This document shows, piece after piece, positions 23,600 to 36,944 of a stretch of DNA of 64,000 bases (the stretch's first letter is position 1; each line of letters begins with the position of its first letter). A model generated the notes under the pieces. The model was given only the letters and a program-made list of their open reading frames with translations, was not told the origin of the DNA and did no database searches. Position numbers and translations under genes: made by a program. The DNA is from Palaemon carinicauda (taxonomy: Eukaryota > Arthropoda > Malacostraca > Decapoda > Palaemonidae): NCBI RefSeq assembly GCF_036898095.1, contig NC_090743.1:14461795-14525794 (forward strand), read 5' to 3'.

Positions 23600-24345
23600 A
23601 TCTCCCACGCCTATTGACATAAAAGGCTTCGGTTAGATATCGCCAGTCGTCTCTAACTTAAGCTTTTAAATCAACATTTCTCCACTCGTCATCTACTTCA
23701 TGCTTCAAAGTCCTCGGACATGTAGGCTTGAGTCTTCCAACTCTTCTAGTCCCTTGTGGAGTCCAGTTAAATGTTTGGTGAACTGATTTCTCTGGGAGTG
23801 CGAAGAGCATGCCCAAACCATCTCCATCGACCCCTCTCCATGATCTCATCCATATATGGCACTGGAGTAATCTCTTCTAGTTTCATTTCTAATCCTGCTC
23901 TGTCATTTAGCTCGCAATATTATTTTTTTATCTTTTTTTTCCAAATCTACAAAATCTGTTGGATACCGTTTCATTGTCATACACGACTCATGTCCATAGA
24001 GTAACACCGATCTCACTAAACTGATTTTTCTATGTAATTTCAGGCGATTTGATTCCCAAATTCTACTTAATGTAGCCATTGTCTGATTCTCTTTTTTTCA
24101 ATCTTTCATTAAATTCTAGTTCTAAAGACTCTATATTAGAGATCATAGTTCCTAAATACTTGAATGGTTCTACCTCATTAATCCTTTCGCCTTCCAATGA
24201 TATTTCATCTTCCATTGCATATTCTGTTCTCATCATCTGTCTTTGTTCTATTTATCTTGAGCCCAACCTCGTGTGATATTTCATGCATTATGGTAAGCAA
24301 GCATTGCAAATCCTGTGTGGTGTTCAGTTAATAAGGACAGCGTCA
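23600..24345 (-). pseudogene. LINE reverse-transcriptase relic (LINE family 2)
   Basis: Read on the minus strand from about 24345, the relic begins with a YADDAVL motif, the RT active-site box, immediately preceded by an in-frame stop. It continues with a block containing EDEISLEGERINEVEPFKYLG, the usual RT thumb region with the FKYLG signature. The final block has KSVHQTFNWTPQGTRRVGR and WRYLTEAFYV, matching the relics at 18926 and 56609. Several stops and frameshifts separate the blocks. The 3' edge (left end in these coordinates) has a short GAT/GATG-rich tail. It lacks the N-terminal fingers/palm and any endonuclease, so it is a dead 5'-truncated copy. Confidence 0.85.
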
Positions 24346-25413
24346 TCAGCATATTATAGGTCAACTAATTTCCTATTACCAATCCTGTCCAATCCTTCTC
24401 CACCATCCCCAGGAAAATTTCTTTAGTATCTTGAATATAGCTGAATGATTTGACGTGATTTTTTTCAAGTGAGGGTTTTCTGTTGATTGTGTTTATTATC
24501 GAATGGAACTCGCCACCCCTTTTTTTCCCAGTGGTTCCATTACAAACTGCCCTTGGTAAATTCTGCAATATGAACGGTAAGAGCCTAGTTTATAATTGTT
24601 CATTGATTTATGAATCCCCAATTTCTTTTATTGTAGTTATTTTAAGTTGTCTTATTAATATTAGCCTAATATGTCAATACTAATAGTAATATTATTGTTT
24701 TTTAATAACATTAATTTACCCTAACATCATATGTGAACGAGATAGCAAACCCTTTACATAATTGTGTCCGGTTTTTTGAAAGGTATGGTCACCAATTAAA
24801 AGAATAACTTTCCCGTGAACTTAACATCAATGTAAAAGTGCTGGAGCTAGTTTTATTGTCACCATCATTATCGTTATTGATATTAATATTTCAGACTTGA
24901 ATTACAATATATATTTAAAACCCTGGTAAGGTCGATCCTGAAACAGTTTCAAAGCGGTCTAACTCGGGTATTTACATGGCACTGTTTAGTGTCTTACCTT
25001 CAAACTTTACACGTAATCGGTCGTAAAATCAGTTCAGCTAAACTCCATTTTGGAAAAGCACGAGAGAAAATATTGTTTAGTTTATGCCAAGTATCGTAAG
25101 ACCCCCGTGAAAGAAAAATTAATACATCCTCATCTTCCTTTCCTCTATTGTAGGCGAGATAATGTAAGTGCTACTAATCATTATCGAAATTCTGAAATAA
25201 ATCTGTCAGGAGCAAATAAGTCCGTGACTAATAAAAGATTTTATGTAAGATATTTGGTTGCTTAGCAGTTCAATTTACCAGGTTACATATTTTCAAACAC
25301 CTTGCTACAGTCTTTTTTTAGTAGCAATGATTTTATGTGTCAACTTTGGTTTTCCTAGCAAATATTTTATCTTCGGCAAACTTGGTCTCCAAACCAGCAC
25401 TTTCTATAAAATA

Positions 25414-25417
<4 letters not shown>
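24346..25417. other. Non-coding stretch
   Basis: AT-rich, no supported gene. Short frames at 24483-24683 and 25050-25265 have no recognisable content. Confidence 0.5.

Positions 25418-25477
<60 letters not shown>
25418..25477. repeat. (ATT)n microsatellite
   Basis: About 20 uninterrupted ATT units. No family B body is visible on either side. Confidence 0.96.
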
Positions 25478-25892
25478 GCAGAATATCTAATTAACCAAAA
25501 TTAATTCTTATCATGCGGCTCTTTACCTTATCTATTGGTTATAGAATAGTTCATAATTACTTCATTTGGTAAGGCGTAAAATATAAATGTAGAATTAATG
25601 TAAAATGGCCACTGATAAGTAATGAGAAAATATCTTAAAAGGATAGTATTTTGAAACATTATGATAACGAAGCAAATAAAAAGATAAATGGGTCGTCAAG
25701 AAAATTACATTATCATAATGAAATCTTTGTGATTGCACTTCTGAACCATAAAATTTCTTCCTCGAGGCTCTTTGTGTCCACTTGGAAAGGAAATATTAGA
25801 TTAAGTTCCTGAGATGCCCTCAATAACGTCACTCACAAATCAGATAAGGAAGTAATGAGTAGTGATCTAATTGGTTTTCACGTTTTTCCATA

Positions 25893-26517
25893 TTATTATT
25901 ATTACTAGCCAAGCTACAACCCTAGTTGAAAAAGCAGGATGCTATAAGCCCAGGGGCTGCAACAGGGAAAATAGCTCAGTGAGGAAAAGAAACAAAGAAA
26001 AAATATTATATGAAGAGCAACAAGATTAAAATAAATATCTCCTATATAAACTACAAAAATCTCAACAAACCAAGAGGAACAGAAATGAGATACAATAGCG
26101 TGCCCAAGTGTACCCTCAAGCAAGAGAACTCTAACCCAAAAGACAGTGGAAGACCATGGTACAGAGGCTATGATACTACCCAAGATTAGAGAACAATGGT
26201 TTGATTTTGGAGTACCCCCCTCTCCTAGAAGAACTGCTTACCATAGCAAAAGAGTCTCTTCTACCCTTACAAAGAGAAAAGTTGCCACTGAACAATTTCA
26301 GTGATGTAAGAAGAATTGTTTGGTAATCTCAGTGTTGTCAGGTGTATGAGGACAGAGGAGAATCTGTAAAGAATAGACCAGACTATTCGGTGTGTGTGTG
26401 TGTAGCAAAGGGAAAGTGAACCGTAACCAGAGAGAAGGATCCAATGTAGTACCGTCTTGCTATTCAAAAGACCCCATAACTCTCTAGCGGTAGTATCTCA
26501 ACTGGTGGCTTTTATTC
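25893..26517 (-). mobile_element. Repeat family B, near full-length copy
   Basis: Minus-strand copy reading from the (ATT)n tail through CAAGCTACAACCCTAGTTG, AGGATGCTATAAGCCCAGGG, GTGTACCCTCAAGCAAGAGA, GGTACAGAGGCTATGATACT and CCATAACTCTCTAGCGGTAG to the family 5' end near TCTCAACTGGTGGCT. The internal run GTGTGTGTGTGT at about 26391 is expanded relative to other copies. Minus-frame ORFs inside it are repeat-derived. Confidence 0.92.
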
Positions 26518-26973
26518 AAGTGGGTCAGAGAGAGGTTAGGAGTGGCTAGAAGTCCAACCATCAAGCCAGGGTAAGATGGTCATTTGGTCTCTGACTGTAT
26601 GGTCTAAGAATCCTTTGATGTAACATGATTGTTTCGTGGTCATACTTTAATGATAGCATTTCTCCTTTTTGTTCTAGATTTTTCATGGTAGTAAGTTTGC
26701 CATGTGAATGATCTAATGATCTATTTTCGACATAAGCAGGTCACAGTCAAATTAAATAAAAGTTTCCTAATAGTGAATATAATCTCGGATTGTCATATCG
26801 ATATCAATTTGCTCTGATCCTATAAGCTTGTCGGGCTGTCATTTCATTCAGTGGCTTCTGGATAGTTTTTCCGAAATTCCTTTATCCAGTTTATAATTTT
26901 TATGTAATTTGAATGAGTACAAATTAATATTTTCCTAGATTTGCCTGTGATACACACACATATAAATATATTA

Positions 26974-26977
<4 letters not shown>
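26518..26977. other. Non-coding stretch
   Basis: Nothing recognisable. Confidence 0.5.
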
Positions 26978-27051
<74 letters not shown>

Positions 27052-27125
27052 GATATATATATATATATATATTTATTTATATATATACAGTATATATATG
27101 TGTGTATATATACACAAATATATTA

Positions 27126-27196
<71 letters not shown>
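26978..27196. repeat. (AT)n microsatellite cluster
   Basis: Two long (AT)n tracts around a central segment with ACAGTATATATATGTGTG. Open frames through it are low-complexity artefacts. Confidence 0.96.
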
Positions 27197-27203
<7 letters not shown>

Positions 27204-27348
27204 GTGGGTGTGTGAAATGACAAGTAAAGAAAGGGATTTCGTGTCCTTTCAACACACATTCCAGATACAATGGTGAAAATACTTAAAGAAAGTTACAGGT
27301 TGATTCTCGCGCTACAACCACGTCTCCTCGTAAACTATAAACCGGGCA

Positions 27349-27350
<2 letters not shown>

Positions 27351-27426
<76 letters not shown>
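27351..27426. repeat. (TC)n microsatellite
   Basis: Uninterrupted TC alternation over about 75 bases. Confidence 0.97.
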
Positions 27427-27428
<2 letters not shown>

Positions 27429-27649
27429 GTCAGCAAATGTAGTAAACAGTAACACGGTAAACTACAGGACTGTTTCGACAAAACTTTGTAATGATTGCTA
27501 ATTTACATGTTTACAATTCCTTTTATAAATCAGCTTCTACAAATATTACAATTAAGTATGTTAAGATTATATTCTGAAGAAATTAGACATTTTAAAAATT
27601 AAATATGCATACATATAGACATACATACCTACATACATACATACATATA

Positions 27650-27650
27650 C

Positions 27651-27723
<73 letters not shown>
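27650..27723. repeat. (AT)n-(GT)n compound microsatellite
   Basis: (AT)n at about 27653-27690 runs directly into (GT)n at 27691-27722, preceded by ACAT-type repeats. Confidence 0.95.
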
Positions 27724-27726
<3 letters not shown>

Positions 27727-27743
27727 ATATGAATGTAAAATTG

Positions 27744-28985
27744 CTACTGACCCCTGTTACTCTTCTGGTTCTCCACACTAGTGACAAAATATGTGTTCCT
27801 GCAGAGGTGATGGTAACGGTGCAACAAACACATCAGTGTCAGATGACTAAATATAAATTCTTGGTGTTGAGCAGCATACGGAATGTGGAGAATAAGCCTT
27901 GTGTCACTTTCTTCGTGGGAGCTGCGGAGATGCTGAACATCCATAGATTTTGGAACCACCTCCTGCCATGAAGTAACTATTAAGATTGTACGCCTACCCT
28001 CAAAATGGAGGAACGCTTTCTTTGCTAGATAAACCATCAGTTCATCTTTGGTTGTGATGCTAGACAAGAACTGCTTTGCTTACACCTTACCAACTGGTGT
28101 GTTATCAGCAACATGATAAGCAGTGGCTGGCTTGTCACCCTACCAACACTCTCGTGGCCTCCTTTAGTGAAGTGGAAAGATGGAAAGATCATACCAGTCG
28201 CGAAACTAGATGGACCTCATTATAGTTGTAGTGCTTGCGGAACATGTCTTGATCCATTGCCTGGACAACTGCCATTCTATCAATAACAGTCACTTAACTT
28301 GGTGGCAATAAAGTCATGTCGATTAGTGACATCCTCTGACTGTAGATCACCACCAGTTTTGTTTGGAAGTTCCTCAAGTATAGCCTTCACCTTGTTCCTA
28401 TTTGTGCTTAGTATGAGTTCTCCACTCATTATGAATAAGGCTCATGAGAAGGCAATAAATTCATGCTGACCAATTCCTTCTTTGAGGTTGATCGTAGTAC
28501 ATGAGCATGCAACAATCAACCTGCGTGCAAAGTGTGACCTTTCATCTTTTAGCTCGTCTACTAGATCATCCAGTGCTTCACTGACTTCTTTACACTTTTC
28601 CACATGTTGAGTTGAACCTTTTTCATTTTTTCTCAGACACTGGCTTCATTTTTGTTGATGCACTCCTCAACAGACCTGGCATTCTTTCCTTGCCCAATGT
28701 CTTCTTGGATGCACACATCTTTCTTCACCGCGGCTGGCATCACTATCTTTGTAGATATTAGTTAGGGCTTCCCCCTCATATTACGTAGGATTCATGGAGG
28801 ACTAGCACAAAGAACACTCTTCAGTCGAGCAATTACTGTGCAAGCTTTTTGTCCTGATTACTGCTGGCTGCACCTCGCTGAACATTCTAAACCAAGCATG
28901 AGAGATGACACTTAACATCAATGGCACGTGCATCATCCTCAGTGATAGCATCACTCGGCTGCACCTTCCAAGTCGGATTCATCAT
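27744..28985 (-). pseudogene. Decayed protein-coding relic with an SHEESDTR motif
   Basis: On the minus strand, 28067-27744 gives a frame with KDELMVYLAKKAFLHFEG followed by SHEESDTRLILHIPYAAQHQ (coding bases about 27882-27922) and RNTYFVTSVENQKSNRG. The SHEEADTR/LILH signature is familiar from large uncharacterised proteins that are multicopy in invertebrate genomes, where it is usually followed by an SPDTDV-like motif. Here a frame slip occurs just after LILHIPYAAQHQEF, so that second motif is broken. Upstream (28985-28068, minus) short frames broken by stops look like earlier parts of the same protein. The right edge is cut by the family B copy at 28986. No start codon and no promoter are visible. 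The function of the family is not known to me. Confidence 0.6.
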
Positions 28986-29596
28986 TATTAATACTTGCTA
29001 AGTTATAACCCTAGTTGGAAAAGCAGGATGCTATAAGCCCAGGGGCTCCAACAGGGAAAATAGCTCGGTAAGGAAAGGAAAGAAGAGAAAATAAAATATT
29101 TTAAGAACAGTAGAACATTAAAATTAATATTTCCTATATAAACTATCAAAACTTGAACAAAACAAGAGGAAGAGAAATAAGATAGAATAGTGAGCCCTAG
29201 TGTACCCTCAACCAAGATAACTCTAACCCAAGACAGTGGAAGACCATGGTACAGAGGCTATGGCACTACCCTAGACTAGAGAACAATGGTTTAATTTTGG
29301 AGTGTTCTCTCAGAAGAGCTACTTACCAAAGCTAAAGAGTCTCTTCCACCCTTACTAAGAGGAAAGTAGCCACGGAACAATTACAGTGCAGTAGTTAAGC
29401 TCTTGAGAGAAGAGGAATTGCTTAGTAATTTCAGTTTTGTCAAGTGTATAAGAAAAGGGGAGAATGTGTAAAGAATAGGCCAGACTAATCGGTGTATAGG
29501 TTGGCTTAGATGGAATGAGCCGTAACTAGAGAGAGAGGGATTCAATGTAGTAATGTCTGGCCAGTCAAAGAATCCAATAACTCTCTAGCGGTAGTA

Positions 29597-29598
<2 letters not shown>
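28986..29598 (-). mobile_element. Repeat family B, near full-length copy
   Basis: Minus-strand copy: GCTAAGTTATAACCCTAGTT, AGGATGCTATAAGCCCAGGG, GTGTACCCTCAACCAAGATA, TGGTACAGAGGCTATGGCAC and AATAACTCTCTAGCGGTAGT. Its 5' end stops abruptly at GGTAGTATG, where an (GT)/(AT)n array begins. Confidence 0.92.
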
Positions 29599-29677
<79 letters not shown>

Positions 29678-29692
29678 TATATTTATGTGTGT
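29599..29692. repeat. (AT)n microsatellite flanked by (GT)n
   Basis: AT alternation with short GT runs at both ends, directly abutting the family B copy. Confidence 0.96.
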
Positions 29693-31795
29693 GTGTGCCC
29701 GTATTTATTCCAAAGCCTTAACTATCTTGTAATAAAGTCAGATGTGATTTACCTTTGGTCATTTTCCGGGAAAGCAAAAAGTGATATATCAGAACGTGTT
29801 GGTTTAAGTCGATAATGGCATAGTTGCTGAAAAGCTTATAACAGAATCTATTAATTTTGTCACGCAGATAAAGCGTTCTGTAATGAAGACATTGTTAGTT
29901 CTGACTGAATATTTGCACACAAACACTTTAGATAAACAATTAACATTCATGTAATTCAGGTTTTGAAATGAAACTTGCTCAAGGCAGTGTTTTCGGGCAA
30001 ATTTAGCTTTTTAACTTTGATGAGGTATTAAAAGTCACTAGAGCTTAATGAAAAAAAAAATGGCAACGTAATTTCTCCACTTTTCGGCACTGCAAAAAAC
30101 ACATTCATAATGGTCGCAAAGTATTATCATACAATATCAACGGAACCCCAGTTTGTTACATTGGTCCCATCTAGTTCTGCTGTTTTTAATGTTCACTCTC
30201 ATGCTATTAGATTTTGTTTGCATTGTATTTTAAACTTCATAATTAAAACACTGTTAATTAAACAACCGTGAGTGGTAATAATCTCTTTTGTATACTGTAT
30301 CGTAGAACCATTTTTCTTTTATTCTTGGCTTTCCTGTGATGCTAATGAGTTCATTCATAAAATTCAAGCAGACCTCGCGTATCCAATTGTTCGTCGATGA
30401 TATTAAATGTCCGACTGAACAAGTAAATTTACAAGCCATAAATAAGCGTTAAACGCTGATGTGAGCGTTTATTACTGATTCCGTGTGTGTAGTCGCTCAT
30501 TTGGAATGACAACAGCATTACGTGTTTATCGTCGGTTCTGAGTGCTTAATGCGAACATAAAACACCGAGAATCGATAAAAGTCTCAAGTAGCAGCCGTAA
30601 ACATCCTCGCCCGAGCTGTAAATATCATTAGAAATGGAAAAAATAATGAATGTTGAAAAATTGCCGATTGGTATCAAGAGTCTCGTATAATTTCTCAAGT
30701 TGCTTATAAAAAGAACTTGTGTTTTATTACACTACGATCTGTTTGGCTTTTCTTTTGGTTTATGTACAGTTTGTTAATGGTTTCCAATGGGAAGAAGCTA
30801 TTCTTATCCATTAATTGTAATTATTATTATTTTAAAATGGAATTTATTTTTTTTATATATTTTTTTTTATTATTTATTATATTTTACATTATTTTTTAAT
30901 ATGATAATATTAGTAATCCATTTATTATCATTATTATATCCTGACATTATTTGTATAAATACGTTATTAAAAAAGCGAATTTCACTAAGAGAAAATGAAG
31001 TAAGAAATTGAGTGAAAATAAATTTCATGGAAGAAAAATCAAATGAGATATATTTCATTTTTTTCTGAAATTTTGTACCCGAATGGTTTAATAGAAAAAT
31101 AAGAATATGCCTGGAAAAACTTTAATATTCGTTTAAAAATAAGAGAGATACAAGATAAAATTAATGAAATAATAATTCTTTTTATGAGTGGTTTAATTTT
31201 CATGAAATATTTTTCTTTCATATAATTTATGATATAATAAGAGGGCTAAAGAGCTAGAGGATAAATGTTGTTCAGAAAAGGAAGATTGCTGTTCGGCCAT
31301 TAAATGTGAACGAGAAAGAAATATGTACATTTTTCTACCATATAATATTTATGTCATTTAATTTCTTTTATTTGTTTGAACACAGATATTGACAAATTAA
31401 ACTGTGATATAGTACGTATAGTTAAAAGCGGACGTATAAATTCTACATAATTGTAAACTTCAAATAAATAACTTCCTTTTGCAAAATGAATATCAATGAA
31501 TGTATTTATAGAGACAGTAAGAGGCAAGATCATTCTTATTCAGAGGAGATTTGACCTCTATTTACAAGATTAATTTGCCAAGGATATTCTAAAGGTCATC
31601 GTGTTACTTTTTTTTTTTTTATATTTTACGTATGCGTTTTTTTTTAAACAGATGTTCAAGGTTTCTGGGTCAAGATCTCATAAGAATAAACATTTAAGGA
31701 AGAACCCTGGTTCGTGAATGACCATTTCGGTAATGTAAGTTTGCTTTTATAGAACAGAAAAGAAATAATAGTGAAAGTCAGATTATATATACAAT
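29693..31795. other. Non-coding, very AT-rich stretch
   Basis: No supported gene and no recognised repeat. Frames between 30717 and 31221 are composed of F, I, Y, K and N codons expected from AT-rich non-coding DNA. Confidence 0.55.
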
Positions 31796-31796
31796 G

Positions 31797-31850
<54 letters not shown>

Positions 31851-31905
31851 TTACATATATTTATATATATATATTTATATATATATATATATCTATATAT
31901 ATATT

Positions 31906-31960
<55 letters not shown>

Positions 31961-32020
31961 GTGTGTGTGTTTGTGTGTGTAAAGAATGATTGTAAATATA
32001 TACCCATCATCTATGTGATA

Positions 32021-32081
<61 letters not shown>

Positions 32082-32130
32082 ATAATATATATATTGTATG
32101 TATGTATATATTGTATGCATGTATGTAATA
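31796..32130. repeat. (AT)n/(GT)n/(GTAT)n microsatellite cluster
   Basis: Long (AT)n at 31797-31957, GT run to about 31980, a unique 45-base spacer, then (AT)n-(GT)n at about 32025-32082 and GTAT-type repeats. Confidence 0.96.
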
Positions 32131-33170
32131 TTGAAAATCTCTGTGTGACGTTATAAACCAAATATTCCATATGAAATCAAATGGGATGAAAACAAACGCA
32201 AGTCATGAAACGCTGAGGTATTAAGTCTTGGTGGCCTAAAAATAGAGCTATAATTAACTCGCCCACTATCTTTGAATCCTTTACTCCAAATACATGATAA
32301 GAAGGGATAATAAATTCGTATTTATTTTCTTTTTTGAGATGACTGAGGTTAATTTTATGTTTATATCATGAGAATCATGCTGCCTAGGGATTTATTTACT
32401 TTCGTTTTATTTTTCCAAATCATCCGCCTTCCAAAGATGGTTTGTCACTTCCTCTTCATGTTTTTAATCTTCTTCTTCTTCTTCTTCTTCTTCTTCTTCT
32501 TCTTCTTCTTTTTTTATTATTATTATTTTTTGGAAATGTGAACTGGTTTGATTTCGTTTGCAGCTAATCGGAAACATAACGCTGAATCAAATACCCTGCT
32601 GAAAGAATCGTGGTATTATAGTAAGGCTAGGAAAAATAAAATCTAGTAACTTGCAATTCGTAAAATTTTCACTTTCATCAACTTTGTCAGATGTTTTTGA
32701 AGAATCCATCAAATGTTATGTGAAAAAGGGAAGATCCGTCTTGATTGGTTGGAAGAACTATTGACATAAAATTTATTCTTTATGTAAATACGATACGTAA
32801 AATCTAGAGGATGAATTGGAAGATTATAAGGAACCCTAAATATATGGAGAAAAATTAGAATTTTCAGATATAAAGAATAAAAAAACCGCCAAAAGTAAAA
32901 TTTTGTTAAAAATGACCATGTATTTGGAAGAATTGTGCAATCCTCAGATGTTTTGAGAAGAACCGTGAACTTCACAAGAATTTACATGAAGCACATATCA
33001 AATATTGATCGAAGTACGTACACAATCTCTTTTTTTTTTATAAGAAATGTTGAGTAAAGATAATACCTTTTAACCAGAGAGAGCCAAATTCCCTGTTCAT
33101 CCCACTGAGTATGAATCATAGTTGGAACTTTCAAGGAATGGTTTGGTATAACTTCTGGTTCCTCCTCCTA
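32131..33170. other. Non-coding stretch with a (TTC)n tract
   Basis: Includes a (TTC)n tract at about 32467-32510. No gene seen. Confidence 0.55.
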
Positions 33171-33229
<59 letters not shown>

Positions 33230-33556
33230 TTGCTAAGCTACAACCCTAGTTGGAAAAAGCAGGATGGTATAAGCCCAAGTGCTCCAACAGGGAGAATAGG
33301 CTATTGACGAAAGGAAATAAGAAAAAACTACAAGAAGTTTAAGAATTGTTCGGTAATTTCACTGTTGTTGAGTGTATGAGGAAAAAGATGAATGTGTAAA
33401 GAATAGGCCAGACTACTCTGTGTATGTATAGGCAAAGATAAAATGAGCCGTAACCAGAGAGAGGGAGCCAATGTAGTATTGTCTGGCTAGTCAAAGGACA
33501 CAATAACTCTATCGGTAGTAATTCAACGGGTGGCTGGTGCTTTGGCGAGATGAGGC
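33171..33556 (-). mobile_element. Repeat family B, internally deleted copy
   Basis: Minus-strand copy with a 55-base (ATT)n tail (33171-33226), the 3' block (GCTACAACCCTAGTTGG, GCAGGATGGTATAAGCCC) and the 5' block (GAATAGGCCAGACTACTCTG, TCAACGGGTGGCTGG). The ~250 bases between these blocks in full-length copies are missing, with the junction near 33335. Confidence 0.9.
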
Positions 33557-34546
33557 AATACCCCAACAGTGACCACTTTTCTAAATGGCCTTTGCAGCGT
33601 CCAATTGGCCCTCTATTTAGATGTCTGGTTTACCTCCATTAGCTCACAGTGTATCTGTGGCGTTTTTACCCCAGATAGACCTTGAACTGAATGGCCTCCA
33701 CGGTCCCAGTTTTTTGCGTATAGTCCAATTTCTATACATCCATATACCTATTTTATTACGCTTCCAGTTTTAGAATGAGTTCAGGCTTTTTTTCCTGATT
33801 AGTATTCGCATCTACATTCTATCGAAGTGTCACGATATTTGCCTAATTCTAGATTTATATAATTTCTTTGAACATGTTTCACTTGTAACATTACTAATGT
33901 GACAATTGTAAGTGTAAGGAAATATTTAATACTAAATTTATATTAAAGTGTGATGCGTCATTAACATTGTTATAATTATTGTTTTCTGGTTTGCTTTTAT
34001 TGATTTTTGGTCTTTATTCTTTTACTGTTGTGGGAATTTAATTGTCCGAAATTCTATGTCAAAAATAAAGGGCCCTTGAGTTCGGTCCTTTATGAAACTT
34101 TAGACAAAAATATTGTTACATAAGTTATGAATTCTCGGTTTGATTTGAGCTATCAACTGTGTGCTTGTGCGTAAAGTGTTTTATTTAAAATTGCATGAAA
34201 AAAAGAAAAGAAAAAAAAAGAAACTTGTTCATGAGCTGAACGCATGATTTTTCATGGATTCTGTCTCCATGTTACCAGCTCAGCAGCAACACTTAAGATT
34301 TATTTACAAGCTAGAAGAGAGGTGGCTTCTATCCTGGCGAAAGTGGACCAGAAAGGACAATTACTATGCTAATAGTATACTAAAATGAATCCTAAGAACA
34401 AAACTACTGCTTCCCTCTGTAATGAAGTTGAAGCCGACTATAATTTCTGCTTAACCAGATGTTTGTTGAGTAAGGCAGAGAACGCTCAAAAACTCACGCT
34501 TTGCTTTTAAGGGAAGATGAAAGCATGACAAAGTTATTCTGTGTGC
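33557..34546. other. Non-coding stretch
   Basis: No gene or repeat recognised. Confidence 0.5.
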
Positions 34547-34612
<66 letters not shown>

Positions 34613-34662
34613 TGTGTATATATATATACTGTGTATATATATGTATATATGTGTGTGTATAT

Positions 34663-34718
<56 letters not shown>

Positions 34719-34732
34719 GTATATATATATCC
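34547..34732. repeat. (AT)n microsatellite cluster
   Basis: AT alternation with ACTGTGTATATATAT and GTGTGTATATATACATAC interruptions. Confidence 0.96.
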
Positions 34733-35674
<942 letters not shown>

Positions 35675-36271
35675 GATTGAGTGCCTCCCAGATCTTTTTT
35701 AACTGTCTTTAGAATGGATTTTATAAAGTCGCAAGCAAAGCAAGAAACGTTTTGTTGTTAAAACTGATACCAAAATTTATCCTGTATCCTCCAATATCTC
35801 GTTAATTTTTTTTTTTTTTTTTTAATACACCGGAAACTGCTGTATGTCATATGAATATTTGATACGTTATTTACATTAGGACTAATAGAGTACACTGATT
35901 TACATTACGTTCGTATTTCTAACTCGACGAATGAAGCACCAGGTTTATCGTTGTAGGAAAAACCGTTTTGGAAATAAAACGGTTTTTCCTACAACGATAA
36001 ACCTGGTGCTTCATTCGTCGAGTTAGAAATACGAACGTAATGTAAATCAGTGTACTCTATTAGTCCTAATGTAAATAACGTATCAAATATTCATATGACA
36101 TAGGCTACAGCAGTTTCCGGTGTATTTAAAAAAAAAAAAAATAACGAGATATTGGAGGATACAGGATAAATTTTGGTATCTGTTTTAACAATAAAACGTT
36201 TCTTGCTTTGCTTGCGACTTTAAAAAAACCATTCTAAAGACAGTTAAGAAAGATCTGGGAGGCACTCAATC
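35675..36271. repeat. Near-perfect ~600-bp palindrome (inverted repeat, 6-nt loop)
   Basis: The left arm starts GATTGAGTGCCTCCCAGATC and the right arm ends in its complement at 36271. The arms meet at a 6-base loop (35970-35975) flanked by AACCGTTTT and AAAACGGTT. I traced the complementarity along the whole arms of about 295 bases. Differences are few: an extra 5 bases (TAGGC-type) in the right arm next to the CATATGACAT block, one substitution in the ...TGATACC/GGTATCTG... segment, a few substitutions in the AT-run near 36225, one in AGATCTTT, and different T/A run lengths. No target-site duplication or transposase is visible. It may be a fold-back element, an inverted duplication or an assembly/read artefact. 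Confidence 0.93.
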
Positions 36272-36287
36272 TATTTTTTTTTTCTTT

Positions 36288-36360
36288 TAAAGCCGAATAA
36301 ATCAGTTTGAAAAGTAGAATGCTACAAGACTAAGGGCTCCAACAAAAGGGAAAGAAAAGT
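36288..36360 (-). mobile_element. Possible degenerate family B fragment
   Basis: AGTAGAATGCTACAAGACTA and AGGGCTCCAACAAAAGGGAA resemble the minus-strand form of the family B 3' block, with many differences and no clear tail. Confidence 0.5.
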
Positions 36361-36707
36361 ACGAGAAAAGAAGTAATGAAGGAATAATGATTAAACGAAT
36401 AATTTTGATAATAGAAGGAGAATAATGTCAATGTGTCCAAAGAAAATAAAAGGAATGGCACATGGCTTGAATGATTGAAATTTCAACGTTTCAACTGCAT
36501 GACTTAAAAGATCCTTCCCACAGTAAAGTCATAGATTTGAATAAAGATCTATACTGAGATATCAAACCTCAGAAAAGAAACGATTATCTGTATCTTAGTG
36601 GATAATATTTTGTGGGAATATCTGAATGTAGAGTTCAATCTGTATTATGAAAAGCAAAATATGAAGCAAGCACACTAAGCTAGTTGAACACAGTAGCCAG
36701 ATATCGA

Positions 36708-36710
<3 letters not shown>
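36361..36710. other. Non-coding stretch
   Basis: Nothing recognisable. Confidence 0.45.

Positions 36711-36750
<40 letters not shown>
36711..36750. repeat. (TC)n microsatellite
   Basis: TC alternation over about 38 bases. Confidence 0.95.
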
Positions 36751-36753
<3 letters not shown>

Positions 36754-36868
36754 TAGAGTCTAGCCCTGTTGATCACTCGAGTCATCAAATCTCTTGTACC
36801 ATAATCCTTTCCTAGTCATCTTAAGCTAGCTTATCGGGTGATCATTTTGCACGCAATCACTGTTACAT

Positions 36869-36869
<1 letters not shown>

Positions 36870-36941
<72 letters not shown>
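36870..36941. repeat. (TC)n microsatellite
   Basis: TC alternation over about 70 bases. Confidence 0.97.
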
Positions 36942-36944
<3 letters not shown>

